Shown here: positions 28,245 to 35,890 of the stretch, in pieces
Numbering within the stretch: position 1 is the first letter of the stretch
How the letters are laid out: every line of letters starts with the position of its first letter
DNA from: JARRPM01 sp963792815
GTDB taxonomy: Bacteria; Pseudomonadota; Gammaproteobacteria; Pseudomonadales; Halieaceae
Direction of reading: 5' to 3'
Length of the DNA stretch: 64,000 nt
NCBI GenBank assembly: GCA_963792815.1
Contig: CAWBXR010000001.1
Span: 248,001-312,000 of the forward strand
Notes under the pieces: model-generated
Told to the model about the DNA's origin: nothing
Database searches by the model: none
What the model saw: only the letters and a program-made list of their open reading frames with translations
Translations under genes and position numbers: made by a program

Positions 28245-29638
28245 TGGTTACCGTCGATATGCCGCGCCTGCTGCTGCTGATCCTGTTGATCCTGCCCTGG
28301 GTGATGCTGTCTTTGACCACCGTGAGCCGCTTCACCTATTGGCTGCGGCGCTGCCTCGTGGTCGTCCCCGCCGTTGGTCTTGTGCTGGCGTTTTTTCCCC
28401 CCGCCGGGCAGCTCGAATTGCCCGGATTGCTGCTGGGAAGCCAGTTTGGCGTGGATGGCGTCAATCGGGTGTTTCTTGTTGTCACAGCGCTCGCATGGTT
28501 GGCCGCCTCGGTGCTGGCGGTATCCTTTCTCGGCACCACCGAGCGTCCCGGGCGTTTCCTGGCCTGTTTTGTGCTCGCGATGGGCGGCAACTTCGCCCTC
28601 GTGCTCAGCCAGGATGCGGTCAGTTTTTTCACCGGGTTCGCGGTGATGAGCCTGGCCGCCTACGGGCTGGTCAACCACCGTGGCGATACCGAATCCACCT
28701 ATGCCGGGCGGGTCTACATGGTGCTGGCCATTGCCGGAGAGGTACTGCTGTTCGCAGCGTTGATAGGCCTGGTGCACGGGGCGGGCCAGATCCAGTTTCC
28801 GCTGGATTTCGACGCGCCGCCACCGGACTGGGCTATCGCCTGCGCGGTGCTCGGTTTTGGCGTCAAGGCCGGCATGTTGCCGCTGCAAATGAGTATTCCC
28901 CTGTCCTATGGCGCCGCGCCCCTGGCCGGAGGCGTGGCGCTTGCCGGCGCCATGCTGAATGCGGGACTGCTGGGCTGGGTGCGATGGCTGCCGCTGGGCT
29001 CGGTTGAATTGAGTGGCTGGGGCCTGGTGTTTGCAGGCACGGGCTTGCTCGGCGCGGCGTGGGGGGTGGTGCAGGGGTTGCGCCAGAGCTCTCCCACGGC
29101 GCTGCTTGGATACTCGAGCATAAGCCAGGTAGGCCTGATGATGCTGTTCATCGGCGCGGGGTTTATGGCGCCCGACCAGTGGCCGCTGTTCCTGCCCCTG
29201 CTCGGCTACTTTGTGCTTCACCACGCATGCGCGAAAACCGCCCTGTTCTGTGCCAGCTCGGGCCATGTGCCCGCAGTCGGTCCACGCTGGTTGTGGTTGG
29301 CAGTCTTCAGCCTGCCCGGGCTGGCGCTTATTGGTGTTCCCCTGAGCACCGGCTACCTTGCCAAGGCGGGCCTGGTGGAGGCCGTGACTTCACCCGGGGT
29401 AGGGCTGGCGCCCGTTGCGCCATGGCTTACCCTTGCTACCGCAGGCACAGCATTGCTGATGGCCCGCTGGCTCTACCTTGTTATTCACGCGCGGCAGCCC
29501 AGAGCAGCCCTTGCGCCCGCCCCCTGGGTGGCACTCGCGCTGGCGATACTTGTGGTTGCCGGCCCCTTGCTCGCCGCGCTTCTCGCATTGCCAGTACCAA
29601 TGCCTGGGGCTCAAGGGGGGCTGTCCGCCCCCGGCTGA
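28244..29638 (+). CDS. third, degenerate antiporter-like membrane subunit
   Basis: A 464-residue PF00361-like membrane protein that is the last gene of the operon. Its TM5 reads VSFFTGFAVMSLAAYGLVNH, lacking the glutamate seen in the two preceding paralogues. The TM7-TM8 region (GVKAGMLPLQMSIPLSYGAA) keeps one lysine but replaces the HGWLP-type loop and lacks the second lysine. It may be a structural subunit that no longer pumps, or a specialised variant. It begins at ATG 28244, one base overlapping the stop of its neighbour; ATG 28259 is an alternative. Confidence 0.82.
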   Translation: MVTVDMPRLLLLILLILPWVMLSLTTVSRFTYWLRRCLVVVPAVGLVLAFFPPAGQLELPGLLLGSQFGVDGVNRVFLVVTALAWLAASVLAVSFLGTTERPGRFLACFVLAMGGNFALVLSQDAVSFFTGFAVMSLAAYGLVNHRGDTESTYAGRVYMVLAIAGEVLLFAALIGLVHGAGQIQFPLDFDAPPPDWAIACAVLGFGVKAGMLPLQMSIPLSYGAAPLAGGVALAGAMLNAGLLGWVRWLPLGSVELSGWGLVFAGTGLLGAAWGVVQGLRQSSPTALLGYSSISQVGLMMLFIGAGFMAPDQWPLFLPLLGYFVLHHACAKTALFCASSGHVPAVGPRWLWLAVFSLPGLALIGVPLSTGYLAKAGLVEAVTSPGVGLAPVAPWLTLATAGTALLMARWLYLVIHARQPRAALAPAPWVALALAILVVAGPLLAALLALPVPMPGAQGGLSAPG

Positions 29639-29658
29639 GGGGTTGGCCCCCGCTAACT

Positions 29659-29687
29659 GCCCCGGCCCTGTCCGATCGCCCCGGGGC
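29659..29687. terminator. possible terminator of the Mrp operon
   Basis: GCCCCGG and CCGGGGC pair across a 15-base loop 20 bases after the last operon stop. There is no U-tract, so intrinsic termination is uncertain. Confidence 0.3.
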
Positions 29688-29731
29688 TGATCCGAAGCAT
29701 CGACAAAAACGTAGTTTTACCACCCAAAACA

Positions 29732-29763
29732 CGAATTGTCGGAATATTCAGGGTCTATATGCT
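29732..29763 (+). promoter_or_regulatory. promoter of purK operon (shared element with Mrp operon)
   Basis: CGAATTGTCGGAAT is identical over 14 bases to the element at 22941-22954. TTGTCG (29736-29741), a 16-base spacer and TATGCT (29758-29763) form a sigma-70-like promoter of the same geometry. The leader to the purK ATG is about 83 bases and ends in a strong GGAGGGG site. Confidence 0.5.
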
Positions 29764-29852
29764 GTTGCCATTAGACAAGCTGGACATAATCACGGCAAAA
29801 TTCGGGGTACAGCGCGGTAATTCAAGGCGCAGGATCTTCTGGAGGGGCAAAC

Positions 29853-31014
29853 ATGAGCACACGGCTGGGTATCGTCGGTGGTGGACAACTGGGACTATAC
29901 CTTTGCAAGGCGGCCCAGGGGCTGGGCGTGACCGTCACGGTCATTGCTGAATCCGCCGACGATGCGGCGCTGCGCTACGCAGACCGCGCTGTGGTGGGCA
30001 GTCTGGACAGCGCCAGCGACATAGAGCAGTTCCTTGGCAGTTGCGACGTAATCACCTTCGACAAGGAAGCCATACCCGACGAAACCCTGGGCTGGCTGAT
30101 CGATGCCCAGGCGCAGGAGCGCATTGCGATCCACCCAGGCGCCGACACGCTGTTGATGCTCAAGGACAAGGCTCTGCAGAAAACCTGGCTGCAGCAGCAG
30201 AATTTGCCCACCCTGCCGTTTCACATCCTTGCGGGACGGAAGGCATCCCTGCCATCCCTGACCGGGAAGCTGGGCGCGGCGGTAGTGCAGAAGGCGCGCT
30301 GTGGCGGCTATGACGGTCGTGGAGTCCAGATACTGCGTGCCCTCGAGTCCGAGGATCAGTTGTGGGATGTGCCCAGCATAGTGGAGCCGTTCCTGCCGGA
30401 CTGCAGCGAGATTGCGGTCATCAGTGTGCGTGACCAGGCGGGCAACATCCAGACCTACCCACCGGTGAGCATGGAGTTTGATTCCCAGCTGAACTCGGTG
30501 AAAGCCGTGGCGATGCCCGCGGCTGTCAGCCCTCGCGTCAGTGCCGAGGCAATCGCGCTGGCACAGAGGGTGGTAACCGAGCTGGACGGGGTGGGGGCAT
30601 TTGCCGTTGAAATGTTTGTCACCGCCGATGAGGAGCTGTTGATCAACGAGATTTCACCGCGGGTGCACAATTCCGGGCATGTGACCCTGGACGCCTGCAA
30701 CGTGTCACAGTTCGAACAGCATGTGCGCGCCGTGATGGGCTTGCCGCTGTTGGCTGTGGAATACAAGTCCCCCGCCGTGATGCTGAATATTTTATACACT
30801 GAAGCGATCAGGAAGCGATGTCCCTGCCGAGCCGGAAACCGACAGGACGACGCATCCCGGTGCCGCGCTTTACTGGTATGGCAAAGCGCCGGGTACTGAG
30901 GGCAGGAAAATGGGTCATATCAATGCATTGGGTGACAGCGTCAGCGCAGCGCATGAGCTGGCTGATCGCGCCCTGCAGAAGTTGTCCGGCAATGGCAGTG
31001 AGCAGGCAGCATGA
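29853..31014 (+). pseudogene. purK: 5-(carboxyamino)imidazole ribonucleotide synthase, frameshifted near the C-terminus
   Basis: PurK uses ATP and bicarbonate to carboxylate AIR to N5-CAIR in purine synthesis. The ATP-grasp features are clear: GIVGGGQLGLYLCKAA, TFDKEAIPDE, VVQKARCGGYDGRG, AVEMFVTADEELLINEISPR and VHNSGHVTLDAC. At about residue 321 (near 30816) the frame is lost, ending at 30899. The +1 frame continues with the conserved YWYGK and RKMGHI motifs and reaches TGA 31012-31014, overlapping purE by four bases (ATGA). Without the shift it would have 386 residues. The catalytic core lies before the break, so activity may persist, or the shift may be a sequence error. Confidence 0.9.
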
Positions 31015-31508
31015 GCGCACTGGTCGGAATTATCATGGGTAGTGACTCGGACCTGCCGACAATGCGGGCCGCCGCGGCGATGCTCGATGAACTGGGCGTC
31101 CCTTACGAACTGGATGTCGTAAGCGCCCACAGGACCCCTGACAAGCTGCACGATTATGCAAGTTCAGCCGAAGCCAGGGGCCTCAAGGTGATAATCGCGG
31201 GCGCCGGGGGAGCAGCGCACCTGCCGGGCATGGCGGCAGCCGTTAGCGTGCTGCCGGTCATAGGCGTGCCGATCGGGATCACCCGGCTCGAGGGCATGGA
31301 CGCCTTGCTGTCCATCGTGCAGATGCCCGCCGGTGTGCCAGTGGCGACGGTGGCTATCGATAACGCCGCCAATGCGGCCATTCTCGCGGCGCAGATGATT
31401 GCCACGGGTGACCCTGAGCTGAGGGAGCGGCTGCGGGAGTACAAACTTGGCTTGCGTGACAAGGTTCTGCAGAAGTCCCTGGCCGTGAAGAGTGAATTCC
31501 CCGGCTGA
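31011..31508 (+). CDS. purE: N5-carboxyaminoimidazole ribonucleotide mutase
   Basis: Class I PurE moves the carboxyl group of N5-CAIR to C4, giving CAIR. The 165-residue product has GIIMGSDSDLPTMRAAAAML, VVSAHRTPDKL and IIAGAGGAAHLPGMAAA, all class I signatures. It overlaps purK by four bases and its stop overlaps sbtA by one base, so it is embedded in a tight operon with the bicarbonate transporter genes. Confidence 0.97.
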   Translation: MSALVGIIMGSDSDLPTMRAAAAMLDELGVPYELDVVSAHRTPDKLHDYASSAEARGLKVIIAGAGGAAHLPGMAAAVSVLPVIGVPIGITRLEGMDALLSIVQMPAGVPVATVAIDNAANAAILAAQMIATGDPELRERLREYKLGLRDKVLQKSLAVKSEFPG

Positions 31509-32503
31509 TGTCGGCTTTCCTGAGCAATCTGGGCTCACCTCCACTACTGTTTTTCTTCCTCGGCGTCATGGCCGTGGTGGTTCGGTCCGATCTGGAGATA
31601 CCCGCCCAGGTAGCCAAGGCGCTGTCGCTTTACCTGCTGTTTGCCATAGGCTTCAAGGGCGGGGTGGCCCTGGCCGAGTCCAGCATCGACGCTGGCGTGC
31701 TGCTAACCCTCCTGGCGGCGATCGGGCTGTCAGCCCTGATCCCCGTGTACACTTTTTTCCTCATGCGCAGGCGTATGTCTACCGCGGATGCGGCTGCCAT
31801 CGCAGCCACTTACGGGTCGGTCAGCGCGGTCACCTTCGTCACTGCCGCGGGTTACCTGGATATCCAGGGTGTCAGCTGGAATGGTTACCTGGTGGCCGCG
31901 ATGGCCCTGATGGAATCGCCGGCGATCATCGTGGGAATCCTGCTTTACAATCATTTCGGCAAGCGGGACAGCGCCTCTACCGGGTTGTTTTCATGGAAAC
32001 AGTTGCTCAACGAGTCCCTGTTCAATGCCTCGGTGTTCCTGATTCTGGGCAGTATGCTGATTGGCTGGATTACCGGCCCGGCCGGCATGAGCCAGGTGGA
32101 ACCCCTGGTCAAGGGCCTGTTCCTGGGTGTGCTGTGTCTCTTTCTGCTGGATATGGGCATCGTTGCCGCCCGGCGCTTCAGGAGTTCCCGACAATCGGCT
32201 GACGGGATGGCCACGGGCCAGCCCCTGCGACTGATGGTACTGGCGGCGGTAGGTATGCCACTGGTCAATGCCATGATTGGTCTCGGCGTTGCCTGGCTGC
32301 TGGGGCTGGGTGAGGGCGATGCCTTGCTGTTCCTGGTGCTGGTTGCCAGCGGTTCGTATATCGCGGTGCCCGCAGCGATGCGGCTCGCCCTGCCCGAGGC
32401 GAATCCGGGCACTTACCTGACGATGTCACTGGCGATTACCTTCCCGTTTAACCTGTTGATAGGCATCCCGACCTACCACGCCATGATAAGGTGGTTGCTA
32501 TGA
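31508..32503 (+). CDS. sbtA: SbtA-family Na+-dependent bicarbonate transporter
   Basis: A 331-residue, roughly ten-helix membrane protein of the SbtA (DUF897) family. The two inverted repeats show LYLLFAIGFKGGVALAES, AATYGSVSAVTFVTAAGYL with FVTA, ESPAIIVGILLY and, in the second half, ASGSYIAVPAAMRLALPEAN. SbtA in cyanobacteria is a high-affinity Na+/HCO3- symporter at the plasma membrane. Here it overlaps purE by one base, so I infer that imported bicarbonate supports PurK. There is no carboxysome or RuBisCO gene in the window. Confidence 0.88.
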   Translation: MSAFLSNLGSPPLLFFFLGVMAVVVRSDLEIPAQVAKALSLYLLFAIGFKGGVALAESSIDAGVLLTLLAAIGLSALIPVYTFFLMRRRMSTADAAAIAATYGSVSAVTFVTAAGYLDIQGVSWNGYLVAAMALMESPAIIVGILLYNHFGKRDSASTGLFSWKQLLNESLFNASVFLILGSMLIGWITGPAGMSQVEPLVKGLFLGVLCLFLLDMGIVAARRFRSSRQSADGMATGQPLRLMVLAAVGMPLVNAMIGLGVAWLLGLGEGDALLFLVLVASGSYIAVPAAMRLALPEANPGTYLTMSLAITFPFNLLIGIPTYHAMIRWLL

Positions 32504-32796
32504 AGCCGTGCAAGCGTATCGAGATCGTCATCGAGGCACCCCTGGCGCAGCGCCTGGCGGAGCGTTTGCGACAACTGGGGGCGCCGGGTTTTACCCTGGT
32601 ACCGGAAGTGCGCGGTGCCGGTGACCGTGGTGAGCGCCGGGCGGATGAGCTCTCGGGCGAGTCGAGTAACTGCCTGATACTGATCGCCTGCGATAACCAG
32701 GAAACGGTTGACCGGGTACTCGATGCTGTGCGCCCGCTGCTTTCCAGCAGTGGCGGCATATGCCTCGTCTCTGACGCGCTGTGGTTGCGACACTAA
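32500..32796 (+). CDS. sbtB: SbtB-like PII-family regulator
   Basis: A 98-residue PII-like protein with ferredoxin-fold spacing: IEIVIEAPLAQRLAERLRQL, GAPGFTLVPEVRGAGDRGER (T-loop region) and SNCLILIACDNQETVDRVLD. It is encoded right after sbtA with ATGA overlap, as sbtB is in cyanobacteria, where SbtB binds adenine nucleotides and inhibits SbtA. The C-terminal CGPEGC-type redox loop of cyanobacterial SbtB is absent (ends SDALWLRH). Regulation of SbtA is inferred from gene order and fold. Confidence 0.75.
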   Translation: MKPCKRIEIVIEAPLAQRLAERLRQLGAPGFTLVPEVRGAGDRGERRADELSGESSNCLILIACDNQETVDRVLDAVRPLLSSSGGICLVSDALWLRH

Positions 32797-32833
32797 AAAG
32801 CGGGACTGCCATACCTGTTCCAGGACCCTTGCG

Positions 32834-33673
32834 CTAACCCTTCTCCCTCAGTTCCATGGTGCGCTTGAGGTCCTGGCGCAAGGCGCGAACTTCCAGCAGC
32901 AGCTGCTCACGCTCGTCGTGCGCAATCTCCTCGGCGCTGGTTGCGCTTTCCCTGTCCTGCATGTGGATCATTTGCATGGAGTTGACGATCAGTGCGATGA
33001 AAAGGTTGAGCACCGCAAAGCTGGTGACGATAACGAAAGGTACAAAGAACACCCAGGCCAGTGGATAAACATCCATTACCGGTCTAACAATTCCCATCGA
33101 CCAGCTTTCCAGTGTCATGATCTGGAACAGGGTGTACATCGATTCCCCAATGCTGCCGAACCATGCGGGGAAAGCAGTGCCGAACAGGTTGGTCGCCATC
33201 ACCGCGGCGATGTAGAACACCAGGGTCAGTACGGCAATAATTGCCGCCATGCCGGGCAGCGAGCTGAACAGCGCGCCAACCACCACCCGCAACTGCGGCA
33301 CCACTGAAATCAGTCGCAGTACCCGTAATATGCGCAGGGCGCGCAGCACCGCGAGGGGCCCGCTGGTGGGTAGCCAGGCGATAGCTATGATAGTGAAATC
33401 GAAAATATTCCAGCCGTTGCGGAAAAAATGGAGGCGATATACCCAGAGCTTGAGTGCTATTTCACAGCTGAAAATCAATAGTGCAAGTCGATCTACGATG
33501 GCCAGTAACGAGCCTGTGGCGGCGACAAAACCCGCGGAGGTTTCGAGTCCAAGGCTGACTGCATTGATGACAATGACAGCCGTGATGAACAGGGTGAAAA
33601 CGCGGGACTCGACAAAGTCCCGCAACCTCGTTTGACCCACCTCGGCCGGGGAGCCGCTCGCTTCGGCCTGCAC
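32834..33673 (-). CDS. NaChBac-type voltage-gated sodium channel
   Basis: A 279-residue single-domain 6-TM channel. The S4 voltage sensor has arginines every third residue (LRALRILRVLRLISVVPQLR), and the pore filter reads TLESWS, the Na+-selective sequence of NaChBac/NavAb channels. A cytoplasmic C-terminal coiled coil (EIAHDEREQLLLEVRALRQD) would hold the tetramer. Such channels are linked to motility, pH and salt response in alkaliphiles and marine bacteria; role here is inferred. It starts at GTG 33673, 11 bases after the HPF-like gene on the same strand, so they may be co-transcribed. Confidence 0.92.
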   Translation of the reverse strand: MQAEASGSPAEVGQTRLRDFVESRVFTLFITAVIVINAVSLGLETSAGFVAATGSLLAIVDRLALLIFSCEIALKLWVYRLHFFRNGWNIFDFTIIAIAWLPTSGPLAVLRALRILRVLRLISVVPQLRVVVGALFSSLPGMAAIIAVLTLVFYIAAVMATNLFGTAFPAWFGSIGESMYTLFQIMTLESWSMGIVRPVMDVYPLAWVFFVPFVIVTSFAVLNLFIALIVNSMQMIHMQDRESATSAEEIAHDEREQLLLEVRALRQDLKRTMELREKG

Positions 33674-33684
33674 GGAGTAGAGTC

Positions 33685-34047
33685 CTAGCCGGGCAGGTAG
33701 TCACCGGGGAACTGGCGCATCTCTCGAAGTTCCGCCTTCTCTATTCTCTTGTGCCTGCGCAGCGTGCGCTTGACTGATCGTCTTGCCTTGCGCGAGGCGA
33801 CGGTGACCGCCCGGTACAGGTCGCTGTGAATCGCTTCAAATCTCACTGCCAGGCGTGAAGCCAGTTGAACGCAGACCAGTGCCTTTTTGTCCATTCCGCC
33901 TTTCGGCCCGTTTATGTCGCCCAGGAAAACATCAACCGCGATGATATTGTCTTCAGAGCCGGCCAGATTGCGCGCAAGTTGTCTGCGCACATGCGCATCT
34001 ATTGCTTTGGTAAGTTCGAAGCCCTGGGTCTGTATATAGGTTCTCAA
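33685..34047 (-). CDS. HPF/RaiA-family ribosome-associated protein
   Basis: A 120-residue S30EA/HPF-like protein: RTYIQTQGFELTKAIDAHVR, DVFLGDINGPKGGMDKKALV and AIHSDLYRAVTVASRKARRSV follow the HPF core pattern, with a basic C-terminal tail (KRTLRRHKRIEK). Such proteins bind the 30S subunit and inhibit or hibernate ribosomes. I start it at TTG 34047, which has AGGAG about 11 bases upstream; the longer in-frame reading to 34296 has no family likeness. It is divergent from another small HPF-like gene. Confidence 0.78.
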   Translation of the reverse strand: MRTYIQTQGFELTKAIDAHVRRQLARNLAGSEDNIIAVDVFLGDINGPKGGMDKKALVCVQLASRLAVRFEAIHSDLYRAVTVASRKARRSVKRTLRRHKRIEKAELREMRQFPGDYLPG

Positions 34048-34289
34048 GTGTAGTGTCGCTCCTGTGTGGTGACAGTTGCATCTTACATTCGCTGCTGTTT
34101 TCGTATAGTCGAAGTATCCGAGAGCCCGATAAGGAAAATGCGAAGTGAGAGCAGTTGGTTCCAGGTCAGCATCAGCCGATCTCGATTGTATTGATTGATC
34201 GGAAATGACGAATCCGGGCAACCGGAGTTCCGGATAGTCGCGCAGCCGGTACTGCATCAGTATAGGGGGTCTGGAACTGGAGGATTTCA

Positions 34290-34613
34290 ATGGCAAGGAT
34301 ACTGATCAGGGACGAGTCGGAAGACAACTGGACGCCGGTAATCGAAGCGAAGCTGCATGTGATGCTTGGGTCGATGCTGGCGCACATCAGTCGTATTGAT
34401 ATCGAGTTCAGCCAGATCGCGGGATACCGCGGTGGCCGGGAGACTTACCTGTGCAAGCTGGAGGTGACGGAGCGCAATGGGGAAAGTTATCTGCTGTACA
34501 ACTACCAGCCGGATGCCAACCTGGCCATAGAGGGCGCTATCGCCAGGGCCAGGCGTGGGATTACCAGGCTCAGTCGGGCCCGGGTAAGCGGCTGGGGGCA
34601 GGTGTCAGCCTAA
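34290..34613 (+). CDS. second small HPF-like protein
   Basis: A 107-residue protein with IDIEFSQIAGYRGGRETYLC, KLEVTERNGESYLLYNYQPD and AIEGAIARARRGITRLSR, which follows the strand-helix pattern of HPF/RaiA proteins, though it is more divergent. GGAGGA precedes the ATG. It lies head to head with the HPF gene at 33685 and its last nine bases overlap the convergent nhaR gene. If it is HPF-like it should bind ribosomes; this is inferred from pattern only. Confidence 0.6.
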   Translation: MARILIRDESEDNWTPVIEAKLHVMLGSMLAHISRIDIEFSQIAGYRGGRETYLCKLEVTERNGESYLLYNYQPDANLAIEGAIARARRGITRLSRARVSGWGQVSA

Positions 34614-35507
34614 CAGTAAGGTGTTCCTGGCATTCTCGATAATTTTGAGGACGGCGGGGTGTTTCAGTTTTCGTTCCGGAGAGATGGCATAGTATTTCTC
34701 CACCACGGGGATGGCCGGGCCGATACGTCGGCACCGGTACATTTGCTCCACTTCATCGGTGATGGCCGCGGGTGCCGGGAAAATCCCATTGCCGGCCTCA
34801 CCGAAGGCTTTCATCAGCGCACTGTCCTCGAATTCGGCCACCATCGTCGGTGAAATACCCTCCTGGTCAAACCATTCATCCAGCGCCCTGCGGATGGGGT
34901 TGTCCATTGTCGGCAGCAGGATCGGGGCCTTGTCCAGCGATTGCGGGAAGTCTTTCTCGTATTGGCGGGTACTGCCCTTCTTCGCGAACATGGCGATCTC
35001 GCTGGAGCCAAGCGCATGGCTGAACGCCTTGACCGAGAGCCCTGACGGGATCGGTCGGTCCGACAAGACCAGGTCCAGCTGATGCACGGCGAGATCACCG
35101 AGCAAGGCCTCCAGCGCGCCCTCGCGGCAGACCAGGCGAATAGCGATCTCTGACTCCAGTACCGGCTGCAGTATGCGCGAGGCTACCAGCTTGGGAATCG
35201 AGTTCACTATCCCCACTGCGAGCAGTGCCGGCACCACCACCCTGCCGGTTTTGACGCGGGAGGTCAGTTCTGCCCCGAGGGTAAATATTTCGTCGGCGTA
35301 CTGGTACACCATGTGGCCTGTTTCCGTCATGGCCAGCCCGCGCCCCACCCGGTGGAACAGCGGCTCCCCCACCGACTCTTCGAGCAGCTTCAACTGGCCG
35401 CTGATAGTCTGGGGCGTAAGGTGCAGGCTCTGGGTTGCCTTGGCGATACTGCCTTCCCGGGCAACTGTCCAGAAGTAGAGAAGATGATTGTAGTTAAGGT
35501 GTCTCAC
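34605..35507 (-). CDS. nhaR: NhaR-type LysR transcriptional activator
   Basis: A 300-residue LysR-family protein matching NhaR, the Na+-responsive activator of nhaA in E. coli. The N-terminus HLNYNHLLYFWTVAREGSIA, the recognition region LHLTPQTISGQLKLLEE and HRVGRGLAMTETGHMVYQYADEIFTLG are very like NhaR; the effector domain has FEDSALMKAFGEAGNGIF. It begins at GTG 35507, overlapping by four bases (GTGA) the stop of a 58-residue membrane peptide gene. No nhaA is in the window; the Mrp operon may be its target. Confidence 0.88.
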   Translation of the reverse strand: MRHLNYNHLLYFWTVAREGSIAKATQSLHLTPQTISGQLKLLEESVGEPLFHRVGRGLAMTETGHMVYQYADEIFTLGAELTSRVKTGRVVVPALLAVGIVNSIPKLVASRILQPVLESEIAIRLVCREGALEALLGDLAVHQLDLVLSDRPIPSGLSVKAFSHALGSSEIAMFAKKGSTRQYEKDFPQSLDKAPILLPTMDNPIRRALDEWFDQEGISPTMVAEFEDSALMKAFGEAGNGIFPAPAAITDEVEQMYRCRRIGPAIPVVEKYYAISPERKLKHPAVLKIIENARNTLLLG

Positions 35508-35680
35508 CGGCTTGATGTTGTCCCGTTTCTGTTATCCCTGAGCTGCAATGTCCTGGCCCTGATCGCCACCAGTTGCTGCGTCTTCTGTCTCTCTATAGCG
35601 GCGGACAGGACTGCGGCCGCATAGCCGAGCGCGATAAGCGCCAGTGTCGTCAGTGCCAGTGTTGCCAATAATGGTGTCAT
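35504..35680 (-). CDS. 58-residue single-pass membrane peptide coupled to nhaR
   Basis: ATG 35680, preceded by GGGAGAG, opens a 58-residue frame ending in TGA 35504-35506 that overlaps the nhaR GTG start. The product has one N-terminal hydrophobic helix (LLATLALTTLALIALGYAAA) and a basic C-terminal tail (ERQKTQQLVAIRARTLQLRD). The good ribosome-binding site and the stop-start overlap support real translation. I do not recognise the family. It could be a sensor, a translational leader for nhaR, or a small stress peptide. Confidence 0.6.
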   Translation of the reverse strand: MTPLLATLALTTLALIALGYAAAVLSAAIERQKTQQLVAIRARTLQLRDNRNGTTSSR

Positions 35681-35771
35681 AGAGCTCTCCCGGGTTTATT
35701 CATCAGTACCAGACAGAGCGAGTGTCGGTGTATTGGAGGGCATGAAAAAGCCGATTTATGCTGAGTTAATG

Positions 35772-35786
35772 TTCGTAAATACCGAA
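35772..35786. promoter_or_regulatory. palindromic operator candidate in the nhaR-yccA intergenic region
   Basis: TTCGTAAATACCGAA is a TTCG-N7-CGAA palindrome with a T-N11-A core, typical of LysR boxes. It lies between the nhaR operon and the divergent Bax inhibitor-like gene, just upstream of a TATAGT (35788-35793) that could be the -10 for that gene. Its reverse complement matches 14/15 at 22908-22922. Confidence 0.45.
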
Positions 35787-35890
35787 TTATAGTACATCGG
35801 TAAAAGCGCTGTATCCACCAGAAATATTCGAATAGACCTGATCTGCGCCGAACCGGATACTCGGCCCAACATCCACAGGAGGTCTTTAGA

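Noticed and set aside
29764..29852. Purine riboswitch in the purK leader
   Set aside because: The 89-base leader shows no three-way junction or conserved purine riboswitch core.
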